From JBFJVZ01 sp041623895 (GTDB lineage Bacteria > Planctomycetota > Planctomycetia > Pirellulales > Pirellulaceae): a DNA stretch of 23,892 nt. The translations under genes were made by a program, and so were the position numbers. This document shows positions 16,101-22,457 of this stretch, in pieces. The notes under the pieces are model-generated. The model ran no database searches, was not told where the DNA came from, and saw only the letters and a list, made by a program, of their open reading frames with translations. The DNA lies in assembly GCA_041623895.1 (NCBI GenBank), contig JBFJVZ010000062.1, positions 1-23,892 on the forward strand, given 5' to 3'. The stretch's first letter is position 1, and each line of letters begins with the position of its first letter.

Positions 16101-16215
16101 AATCACGAACCGTTCCATCAATCTGTAAGAAGCGCGACATGCGACGTCTGCGGCGAAACATCGCGCACATGCCGAAGCGTCAATTCATCAGCTGGTTGCT
16201 TGCTAGAACATAAAC

Positions 16216-16530
16216 ATGAATAACTACAGCTACATTATTGATCTTGCCAAGGAGGCCGAACCACCCGCCGACGGCATCCTGAGCCGCACGGTATTTCAAG
16301 ACGACCAGCTCAAGGCGGTTGTGTTTGGCTTCGGCCTGGGGCAGGAGCTTTCAGAACACACGGCAGCGAGACCTGCCATGCTGTTCTTCGTGCAGGGCGA
16401 GGCGACTGTGGGGCTTGGAGACGACACACAGCAAGCCCAGCCTGGAACTTGGATTCACATGCCGGCAAATCTAAAGCACTCGATCAAGGCGAACACGCCA
16501 GTGGTCATGCTGCTAGTGCTGTTGAAGTAA
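16216..16530 (+). CDS. Small single-domain cupin protein
   Basis: A 104-residue cytoplasmic protein of the conserved cupin barrel (cupin_2 type). The first motif region is GFGLGQELSEHTAARPAMLF, followed by VQGEATVGLGDD; the second motif is PGTWIHMPANLKHSIKA. The canonical first motif would be HxH(x)4E(x)6G. Here His48 is kept, the second His is Ala50 and the Glu position is not acidic, whereas His88 of the second motif is present. Metal binding is therefore weakened, as in many small cupins that act as sensors or binding proteins. No neighbour explains its substrate. The ATG at 16216 has no clear Shine-Dalgarno sequence. Confidence 0.85.
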   Translation: MNNYSYIIDLAKEAEPPADGILSRTVFQDDQLKAVVFGFGLGQELSEHTAARPAMLFFVQGEATVGLGDDTQQAQPGTWIHMPANLKHSIKANTPVVMLLVLLK

Positions 16531-16856
16531 GGTAAGCAGCAGACGGTACTGGTGATTTCGTAGCGGGGTCGGCAGTTGCACGCGGAATCGATCGCAAAAA
16601 AATTGACCGCGCTCCACCCGGAAGATAAAAACATCTCCCAGGAAGGAATAAGTCCCAAAACGGGGAGTAAACCCGCCATATCCGGGAGAATTAATACGTT
16701 CTAGCATTGAAGAAGTTGCACGGTCGGATCGCTGCGCGAGATGTGCACCGTTGACGATTTGGTCGCAACATCCCAGGGTCGATCCAATCGTTTGCTTCGG
16801 TTCCGTCGAAGCGTCGCAATGGATGCGAGCGCTCGAGGATTCGCGCGGCAGGTTTT
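16531..16856. other. Intergenic stretch, possible minus-strand relic
   Basis: No gene is supported on the plus strand. The minus strand has a 119-codon frame (16872 down to 16513). Part of it reads like protein (MLERINSPGYGGFTPRFG, then TYSFLGDVFIFRVERGQFF), but it overlaps the end of the cupin gene, starts inside the palindromic element at 16857 and has no ribosome site. I treat it as a possible relic. Confidence 0.4.
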
Positions 16857-16935
16857 GCCCGCAGATGAACACAGATCAACGCAGATGGGATTGACCGAGA
16901 TTCAAATCTGTGTCCATCTGCGTCTATCTGTGGGC
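16857..16935. repeat. Palindromic element with CGCAGATG / CATCTGCG arms
   Basis: GCCCGCAGATGAACACAGAT near 16857-16876 and AACGCAGATGG at 16879-16889 face CCATCTGCGT at 16914-16923 and ATCTGTGGGC at 16926-16935. Short CAGAT words recur in both arms, so several pairings are possible. I recall ATCTGTGT.CATCTGCGT-type elements as scattered repeats in planctomycetes and other environmental bacteria. The minus strand reads ALICVHLRAKP, a characteristic mistranslation of this repeat. Confidence 0.75.
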
Positions 16936-16962
16936 ACTCTTTCCAAATATTGCGCGGTCGAA

Positions 16963-17035
16963 TTGAACAGGAGGTCACAGAGGACAGGAGAGACTGGACA
17001 ATTCTGCTCTGTTCTTTCCGTTTCCTCCTGTTCAA
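16963..17035. repeat. Palindromic element with AACAGGAGG / CCTCCTGTT arms
   Basis: TTGAACAGGAGG at 16963-16974 is the exact reverse complement of CCTCCTGTTCAA at 17024-17035. Beyond these 12 bases the arms continue to pair imperfectly for about 18 more (GAGGACAGGAGAGACTGG facing TCTGCTCTGTTCTTTCCG). It lies only about 28 bases after the preceding element but shares no sequence with it. Two unrelated palindromic families in tandem suggest a preferred insertion spot. Confidence 0.85.
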
Positions 17036-17089
17036 ATCCATGGGCCAAACACAACGCGGCGATTGTTGCGCGGTCGATGATTCGATGGT

Positions 17090-17252
17090 ATGCTGAATGG
17101 CGATGAAACTGGCTCGCATTGGCTAAGTTGGTACTCGCTGCCAAAGCCAGAACCAACGGATGCACGCCGAGCCCTCGAGTGTCTCTTGGGCAATGGTCCG
17201 CCAACTCCTCGGGCCGGGTGATCCTGGCCGTTACGTGGCGAAGACAAGTTGA
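17090..17252 (+). pseudogene. Small broken gene ending in a SWAMVRQLLGPGDP tail
   Basis: From the ATG at 17090, one frame reads MLNGDETGSHWLSWYSLPKP, then EPTDARRALE, to about 17180. Sense then continues in another frame: SWAMVRQLLGPGDPGRYVAK, TS, with the stop at 17250-17252. A frameshift near 17180-17184 therefore splits a gene of at least 54 codons. An in-frame TGA at 17078 lies upstream, so the 5' end is either here or lost. A related tail occurs at 18028 (see 17839-18090). The family is not one I can name. Confidence 0.5.
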
Positions 17253-17335
17253 TGGCCGATTCAGAATTCGCCTCGCTCGTTGCTCAGATCGAACGCGAAT
17301 TCGGCGTTTCATGCTATGTTCAATGCGATACGTAA
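17252..17335 (+). pseudogene. Start of a small gene, cut short after 27 residues
   Basis: The ATG overlaps the previous stop (TGATG), a sign of translational coupling. The product MADSEFASLVAQIEREFG, then VSCYVQCDT, begins like a real helical protein and stops at 17333-17335. No downstream frame clearly continues it. It is either a very small protein or the head of a truncated gene. Confidence 0.35.
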
Positions 17336-17363
17336 TGCCGATGTCGATCCTCTCAGATGACAG

Positions 17364-17389
17364 CCACGTAACCATGCCACGTAACCATG
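17364..17389. repeat. 13-bp exact tandem duplication
   Basis: CCACGTAACCATG at 17364-17376 is repeated at 17377-17389, in the spacer just before the cysteine-rich gene. It may be a slippage event or a pair of regulatory half-sites; the tandem arrangement with a 13-base period makes slippage more likely. Confidence 0.9.
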
Positions 17390-17411
17390 ACGTTATTTGC
17401 TTGGAGACTTC

Positions 17412-17741
17412 GTGAAGATTGGTTGCCGTTGCGGTGCGACAATATCCGACTCGACCGACTACATCGCGCACAAAGCGCACCTCACGCCTGACCAGGAGAT
17501 CTATGGGGTGATGGATGGGATTGACGACGAGGTCATCGACCGCGTGGGGTCAGGTGAATTGCCGGTAGAAGACGCATACGTGGTAGCGAGAAGAATCATG
17601 TCTTCACCAACACGGACAATGTGGCAGTGCTTCGAGTGTGGGCGACTATACATAGACGGGCCGGACGGTGATCTTCACTGCTTCGTTCCGGAAAACGAGC
17701 AAACCGAGAAGCGGATACTTCGCGCACGAAACAGCAAATAA
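17412..17741 (+). CDS. Small cysteine-rich, probably zinc-binding protein
   Basis: A 109-residue protein when started at GTG 17412, preceded by GGAG at 17403-17406. A TTG at 17397 would add five residues without a ribosome site. Near the N-terminus is IGCRCGATISDSTDYIAHKA (CxC and a nearby His). Near the C-terminus is WQCFECGRLYIDG (CxxC) followed by LHCF. Four to five Cys/His ligands in two groups suggest a split zinc ribbon holding the two ends together. The middle, acidic part is MDGIDDEVIDRV. I recall similar small proteins near polymorphic toxin and immunity genes, but cannot name the family. It is the best preserved gene in this run of small genes. Confidence 0.7.
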   Translation: MKIGCRCGATISDSTDYIAHKAHLTPDQEIYGVMDGIDDEVIDRVGSGELPVEDAYVVARRIMSSPTRTMWQCFECGRLYIDGPDGDLHCFVPENEQTEKRILRARNSK

Positions 17742-17838
17742 CAACGGGTTGGACGCGGAGGCCTCGAAAGCGTCTTTTTGAAATGGTTGATCTTTCGCTC
17801 GGCCTCGGTCAACCCTGCCGTTCGGCTACAATGAAAAT

Positions 17839-18090
17839 ATGAGGATGGCACCCTACTCCCAAAAACTAGACGGCTCGCTTCTTGTTTCATTACGCTATCC
17901 GAGCGACGTCGATGCAGCTTTTGTTTCTGAATTTGAAACCCTAGTTAATCAGTTTGACAGGTTCGTTAGCAATCAGAGCAAACCCGATTGAGCCGAACCA
18001 ATCGATGAACCGGAGACCGCGAAAGGCTCTTGGGCGATGGTCTGTCATTTGCTCGGTCCTCGGTGATCGGTACCGTTACACCGCAAAGCA
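17839..18090 (+). pseudogene. Broken small gene with an in-frame TGA and a second SWAMV tail
   Basis: The frame begins at ATG 17839 (MRMAPYSQKLDGSLLVSLRY, then PSDVDAAFVSEFETLVNQF), runs 50 codons and meets TGA at 17989-17991. In the same frame it goes on without a gap as AEPIDEPETAKG, SWAMVCHLLGPR, to a second TGA at 18064. After that, the shifted frame reads DRYRYTAKQS. Compared with SWAMVRQLLGPGDPGRYVAK at 17184, the DNA from 18028 matches at about 44 of 60 positions with one extra base, which explains the second shift. So this is a related gene tail with one nonsense codon and one frameshift, or a 50-residue protein followed by an unrelated relic. Confidence 0.5.
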
Positions 18091-18096
18091 ATCCCC

Positions 18097-18594
18097 ATGT
18101 CCGTTCACGTGTTGATGGTCAATCCGAGAGGCTCATCGTGGGACTTCATCCCCAACGAAATGTGGCGGTCCATTCTCTTTCGTTTCGCCGTACCAGCATG
18201 CGATGGCGTCTCGTTTGATTCCGTCACAGCACAGAGCGGCATTCAGCGGTTCAACGCGTTTACAGACCATCAGCCTGCTTTTGTTCGCAACGACGAATAC
18301 CGACCATATTCATACCCAGTCGATGCTGACACAGAAACGTATCGAAAGTCGGTCGCGGTATTTCAATTCGACCGTTGGACTGCAGAACTGATGTCGCACA
18401 CTGATTTCAACGCGTGGAACGTTGGTAACGTCGGTTCCGATGCCGACGAGATCGTCTTCTGGGTTGGCCTGGTGGTAAAGCTGCACGCGATTCCGTACGA
18501 AGGCCAAGCGTACTTTCATGATTTGACTGCGACGGAGCGCGAGCTTCTACTAACCGCTGACACAAGCATCACACAGCACCTTCACGCGGTGTAA
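18097..18594 (+). CDS. Small protein of unknown function
   Basis: A 165-residue, probably cytoplasmic protein without signal peptide or membrane segment. It begins MSVHVLMVNPRGSSWDFIPN and is rich in aromatic and acidic residues (FVRNDEYRPYSYPVDADTET, VAVFQFDRWTAELMSH). The segment VGSDADEIVFWVGLVVKLHA is the most regular. No motif or family recognised. The start lies a few bases after the SWAMV-tail relic, in the same position relative to it as the short frame at 17252 is to the other tail. This repeated arrangement, tail followed by an unrelated small gene, resembles immunity-gene arrays but is not proof. Confidence 0.6.
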   Translation: MSVHVLMVNPRGSSWDFIPNEMWRSILFRFAVPACDGVSFDSVTAQSGIQRFNAFTDHQPAFVRNDEYRPYSYPVDADTETYRKSVAVFQFDRWTAELMSHTDFNAWNVGNVGSDADEIVFWVGLVVKLHAIPYEGQAYFHDLTATERELLLTADTSITQHLHAV

Positions 18595-18792
18595 CCAATC
18601 CAATGCAAGATAGCGCAGCGCCGCCCTGGGATACGGTCACACCCACCAGGCCAAAGCCCTGCAAGGGCGAAACACCTGGACCTTTACGGTCCCACAGCAA
18701 TCCTCGCTCGCCCAGTTTTGGTTTACGAAGCAGCGGACAGCGGCGACGCGGCAGTGCTACAATGTTGTCTGGATCCCGCCAGAGCTTGCCAA

Positions 18793-19707
18793 ATGTTTAG
18801 CACTTCGCCGCGTTGCCAAATCGTCCCCTTGCCCGGTCGGCAAGTTGCCTTTGGAATTGATGGCCGCGAGCGGTTGCGTTGGCACGCCGGCGACATCAGC
18901 GCACCGAGACCCTACTTCTTTCCGCTGATCGGTCCGTCAGGTTTGCCGTTGACGCGGATGGGGCACCCCGGCGCGGCCAATCATGACCATCACCGATCGA
19001 TCTGGTTCGCCCATCATAAAGTCCTGGGGATTGATTTCTGGTCCGACAACACCGAGGCCCGGATCCGGCAAGAAGAATGGATTGCCTACGAGGATGGCGA
19101 CGTAGATGCACGAATGGCGTGCCGGCTTCGCTGGTATGACGGGCACGATCCGCGGGCTTTGATCGAACAGCACGTAATTGTCTCGCTGAGCCCGGATGAC
19201 GGCAAAGGCGTGTTGTTTGAAATCCAGACATCTTTGGTCTCGATGGCAGAGTCACTTGAACTTGGGGCAACAAATTTCGGCTTGTTGGCGGTCCGCGTTG
19301 CCAACTCGATTTCCGCAGTCTTTGGCGACGGAATGTTGACGGGCGGCAGTGGCGAAACGACGGAAGCGAACCTGTTCGGCAAAGCTTCAGGTTGGATTGA
19401 CTATAGCGGCACGATCGACAAAGAGACGGTCGAAGGCATCACGTATTTCGATCACCCCGACAACTTGTCGTATCCCAGTAAATGGCACGTCCGCGACGAT
19501 GGCTGGATGGGAGCATCGATTTGCCGCGACGCGCCGGTCATGCTTCATCATGACACGCCGACCACGTTTCGATATCTGTTGCACGCCCACGCCGGTCCGG
19601 TGGATTTAAATCGAGCCAGCAAGGTCGCCGAGCAATTTCACTCAAGCTCCAGTTTTGCAATCACCAAGTCAGATAAACCGCATCACGGTTTTGAGATCAT
19701 CAGGTAA
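18793..19707 (+). CDS. DUF6807 (PmoA-like) family protein
   Basis: A 304-residue protein from ATG 18793. The open frame extends to 18718, but no better start exists there. It has the family signature near the N-terminus: RPYFFPLIGPSGLPLTRMGH, then HDHHRSIWFAHHK (residues 39-76), and LGIDFWSD. DUF6807 proteins are often labelled PmoA by similarity, although no methane oxidation is implied. They are beta-sandwich proteins frequent in planctomycete and Bacteroidetes sugar-utilisation gene sets. No signal peptide is visible, so the protein is cytoplasmic as annotated. The gene lies 22 bases before the Gfo/Idh/MocA gene, which indicates one operon. The catalytic role is undefined; the conserved histidines suggest a metal or sugar site. 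Confidence 0.85.
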   Translation: MFSTSPRCQIVPLPGRQVAFGIDGRERLRWHAGDISAPRPYFFPLIGPSGLPLTRMGHPGAANHDHHRSIWFAHHKVLGIDFWSDNTEARIRQEEWIAYEDGDVDARMACRLRWYDGHDPRALIEQHVIVSLSPDDGKGVLFEIQTSLVSMAESLELGATNFGLLAVRVANSISAVFGDGMLTGGSGETTEANLFGKASGWIDYSGTIDKETVEGITYFDHPDNLSYPSKWHVRDDGWMGASICRDAPVMLHHDTPTTFRYLLHAHAGPVDLNRASKVAEQFHSSSSFAITKSDKPHHGFEIIR

Positions 19708-19729
19708 TCCCGGCCGAAAAAGGAAGATA

Positions 19730-21034
19730 ATGAACCGCGAACATGATCGACGATTGTTTCTGAAAGCCGGCACATCGATTGCGGCGTCATCGCTTGCCTG
19801 GAATGCACAACAAGCTTCGGCCCAGGAAGAATCCAAAGCAGATTCTCCCAACGAGCGAATTTCTATCGGCGTGATGGGAGTCAATGGCCGTGGCGGCGCG
19901 ATCGCCAAAGGCATGATGGCGCGACCCAATACTGCGATCGCTTACATTTGCGATGTCGATACGCGTGCCTCCGAACGCGCCGCCGGCTACGTGGAGAAGA
20001 CCAGCGGCAAGAAGCCGAAGATCGTGACGGACTTTCGTGATGTCTTGGACGACAAAGACGTTGACGTGCTGATCGTGGCAACGCCCAATCATTGGCATGC
20101 CCCGGCCACCATCATGGGCTGTGGGGCGGGCAAACACGTCTACGTGGAAAAGCCTTGCAGTCATACCGCCGCCGAAGGCGAGTGGGCGGTTCAGGCCGCG
20201 CGGAAAAACAATCGTGTTGTTCAGATGGGCACGCAGCGGCGGACGTGGCCCGCCATTGTCGAAGCGATCGAGAAATTACACAGCGGCGCGATCGGCAAGA
20301 CTCTGTACGCGCGGACCTGGTACAACAATCGCCGCGGACCGATCGGCATCGGCAAAAACACGGCAGTACCCGATTGGCTGGACTGGGATCTTTGGCAAGG
20401 TCCGGCGCCGCGGCGGCCGTACAAAGACAATGTGGTGCATTACAACTGGCACTGGCACTGGCACTGGGGCAACGGCGAACTGGGCAACAACGGCGTGCAC
20501 GGGATTGACGTTGCGCGTTGGGGCCTGGATGTGAAGTATCCTCTTCGCGTTACCGCGGGGGGCGGAAAGTATCGTCACGGTGATGACCAGGAAACGCCCG
20601 ACACGATGATGGTCACGATGGACTTTCCCGAAGGCAAGACCATCACCTGGGAAGGTCTCAGTTGGTCGCCCTTGGGCGTGCATGATTCCGGATTCGGTGT
20701 CAGCATTCATGGGACCGAAGGCACGATGGTGATCCGCGGAAGCGGGTACGCGGTCTTCGATATGCAGCGAAAAGAGATCGAAACGAAATCCGGCGGCGGC
20801 GGAGACGCGGATCACTTTCAGGATTTCCTGGACGCGATTCGCAATGGCGGCAGGCCCAATGCCGACATCGAAATCGCTCATCGCAGTACGCTGCTTTGTC
20901 ATCTCGGCAACATCGCTTACCGCACCGGCAGCACGCTTCACACCGATCCGGCCAACGGACACATCATTGACAATCCAGACGCGGAGGCACTTTGGAGCCG
21001 CGAATACGAGCAAGGCTGGGAACCGAAAGTGTAG
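19730..21034 (+). CDS. Gfo/Idh/MocA oxidoreductase with Tat-type signal
   Basis: A 434-residue NAD(P)-dependent sugar oxidoreductase family member. The frame is open further upstream, but ATG 19730 follows AGGAAG and begins the signal HDRRLFLKAGTSIAASSLAW, a twin-arginine-type leader. Residues 45-55 form the dinucleotide loop (ISIGVMGVNGRGG). DVLIVATPNHWHAPAT (112-127) and VEKPCSHTAAEG (139-150, with Glu140-Lys141-Pro142) follow; Lys141 is the usual catalytic lysine. GVHGIDVARWGLDVKYP (255-271) carries the typical His257 and Asp260. NWHWHWHWGNGELGNNG (239-255) has four WH pairs in a row. The C-terminus HLGNIAYRTG and WSREYEQGWEPKV fit the exported planctomycete branch. Folded export with bound cofactor is implied. 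Confidence 0.9.
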   Translation: MNREHDRRLFLKAGTSIAASSLAWNAQQASAQEESKADSPNERISIGVMGVNGRGGAIAKGMMARPNTAIAYICDVDTRASERAAGYVEKTSGKKPKIVTDFRDVLDDKDVDVLIVATPNHWHAPATIMGCGAGKHVYVEKPCSHTAAEGEWAVQAARKNNRVVQMGTQRRTWPAIVEAIEKLHSGAIGKTLYARTWYNNRRGPIGIGKNTAVPDWLDWDLWQGPAPRRPYKDNVVHYNWHWHWHWGNGELGNNGVHGIDVARWGLDVKYPLRVTAGGGKYRHGDDQETPDTMMVTMDFPEGKTITWEGLSWSPLGVHDSGFGVSIHGTEGTMVIRGSGYAVFDMQRKEIETKSGGGGDADHFQDFLDAIRNGGRPNADIEIAHRSTLLCHLGNIAYRTGSTLHTDPANGHIIDNPDAEALWSREYEQGWEPKV

Positions 21035-21066
21035 CGAGGCTTTTCCCGAAGGAAGCGGGTGCTAAC

Positions 21067-21198
21067 GAGAGCGTCCGGCCTGGCGATTTGTAGCACAATG
21101 GTCGTATGGTTGTGACGCATGACAACGTTCATGCCTGCAACTTCCGTGACTCAAGAGAAAAGCCTGGCGAAAACTCCGTCCTAAGCCGGACGCTCTCC
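21067..21198. repeat. Inverted repeat GAGAGCGTCCGGC / GCCGGACGCTCTC
   Basis: The 13-base arms at 21067-21079 and 21186-21198 (within one base) are exact reverse complements, 106 bases apart. The inner region has a second weak match, CCTGGCGA at both 21080 and 21163 in the same orientation. It fills the gap between the two Gfo/Idh/MocA genes, so both could still be in one transcript that folds here. It resembles other intergenic elements with AAGCCTGGCGAAAACTCCG-type cores that I recall from planctomycetes. Confidence 0.75.
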
Positions 21199-21253
21199 AA
21201 CGCGTGCCGGCTGATGTAGAATTCAGACTCACAAACTCATATCGGAACCATAC

Positions 21254-22288
21254 ATGAACCATTCGTTTCTTTTGATCGCTCTGACGTTCTCACTCTGTTT
21301 TTCGGCATCCAGCTTTGCCCAGGACGAATCGGCGGAAGCCACCAAGACGCTTCGTGTTGGCGTGATTGGGTTGGACACGTCACACGTACCCGCCTTCACC
21401 AAAGCCTTCAACGCGGAGCCGGCTGATCCCGAAATGCAAAACTGCCGAGTCGTGGCGGCTTATCCGTTTGGCAGCCGCACGATTGAATCCAGTTCCAGCC
21501 GCATTCCCAAGTACACCGAAGAGGTCAAAAAGTTGGGACTTGAGGTTGTCGATTCGATCGATGATTTACTGAGCAAAGTGGACTGTGTGCTGCTGGAAAC
21601 CAATGACGGTCGGCCGCATTTGGAACAAGCGCTGCAAGTTTTTCGCGTGGGCAAACCGGTCTTCATCGATAAACCGACGGGATCGAAGTTGAGCGAAGTG
21701 GTCGCCATCTACCAGGCCGCTGATCATTTTGACGTTCCCGTTTTTAGCAGTTCTTCGTTGCGATATGCCGAGGGCGCGCAAGCGATTCGCGGCGGCAAGG
21801 TCGGCCGTGTACTCGGCTGCGATGCCTACAGCCCGTGTTCATTGGAGCCGACTCATGTTGATCTTTACTGGTACGGTATTCATGGCTGCGAAACGCTGTT
21901 TACCTGTATGGGGATCGGCTGCGAAAGTGTCAGCCATACATCGACGGATGACTTTGAGTTAGCGGTCGGACGTTGGACGGACGGCCGCATCGGTACCTTT
22001 CGCGGGTTAAGGGCGGGCAGCCGAGGCTATGGCGGGACGGCATTCGGAGAAAAAGGAATCGCGCAGATCGGAGGTTACGGCGGCTATCGTCCGTTGGTCG
22101 TCGAAATTGCCAAGTTCTTCCGTACTCGTCAGGCTCCGGTCGATGCAGCAGAAACCATTCAGCTGTACGCGTTCATGCAAGCGGCCAGTGAAAGCAAGCA
22201 GCGCGGAGGCCAGCCAGTGAAGATCGCGGAAGTCATGGAAGCGGCTCAAAATGAGGCCAAAGCTTTGCTTAAAGGAAAGCTTCATTAG
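21254..22288 (+). CDS. Gfo/Idh/MocA-family protein with Sec signal peptide
   Basis: A 344-residue protein. Residues 1-22 form a Sec signal peptide (SFLLIALTFSLCFSASSFA, then QDES). The Rossmann start is LRVGVIGLDTSHVPAF (33-48), where the usual GxGxxG is replaced by GLDTSH. The catalytic EKP is IDKPTG (Asp139-Lys140-Pro141), so the lysine stays. His201 and His210 lie in EPTHVDLYWYGIHGCETLFT, the position of the catalytic histidine. The GLDTSH branch is common in exported planctomycete proteins. Because a Sec route exports unfolded protein, cofactor loading would have to occur outside the cytoplasm, or the protein no longer acts as a redox enzyme. The altered loop points the same way. Confidence 0.85.
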   Translation: MNHSFLLIALTFSLCFSASSFAQDESAEATKTLRVGVIGLDTSHVPAFTKAFNAEPADPEMQNCRVVAAYPFGSRTIESSSSRIPKYTEEVKKLGLEVVDSIDDLLSKVDCVLLETNDGRPHLEQALQVFRVGKPVFIDKPTGSKLSEVVAIYQAADHFDVPVFSSSSLRYAEGAQAIRGGKVGRVLGCDAYSPCSLEPTHVDLYWYGIHGCETLFTCMGIGCESVSHTSTDDFELAVGRWTDGRIGTFRGLRAGSRGYGGTAFGEKGIAQIGGYGGYRPLVVEIAKFFRTRQAPVDAAETIQLYAFMQAASESKQRGGQPVKIAEVMEAAQNEAKALLKGKLH

Positions 22289-22457
22289 AAATCGGCCGCT
22301 GTTGATGAAGACATCCGAAGCGCTATCCGAAGCGCAAACCTTTGAGGTTGGCCGCGATAATTCTTGGTGAAATCATCGCTACTTGAGCCCAGAACGTGGG
22401 TTAAATGCGATAAACTCTGGTCTCTTTTTGTCTTCTCTAATGCTCGGGGAGAGTGTC

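Noticed and set aside
15509..16213. Plus-strand frame of 234 codons opposite the 14859-15938 gene
   Set aside because: Rich in Arg, Pro and Cys, as expected for an antisense shadow. The minus-strand frame has a hydrophobic leader and balanced composition.
18595..18792. Possible gene start at 18603 or 18718
   Set aside because: The stretch holds a small GCCCTGCAAGGGC hairpin at about 18656-18668 and reads like intergenic repeat. The frame joins the DUF6807 gene, but the signature begins only after ATG 18793.
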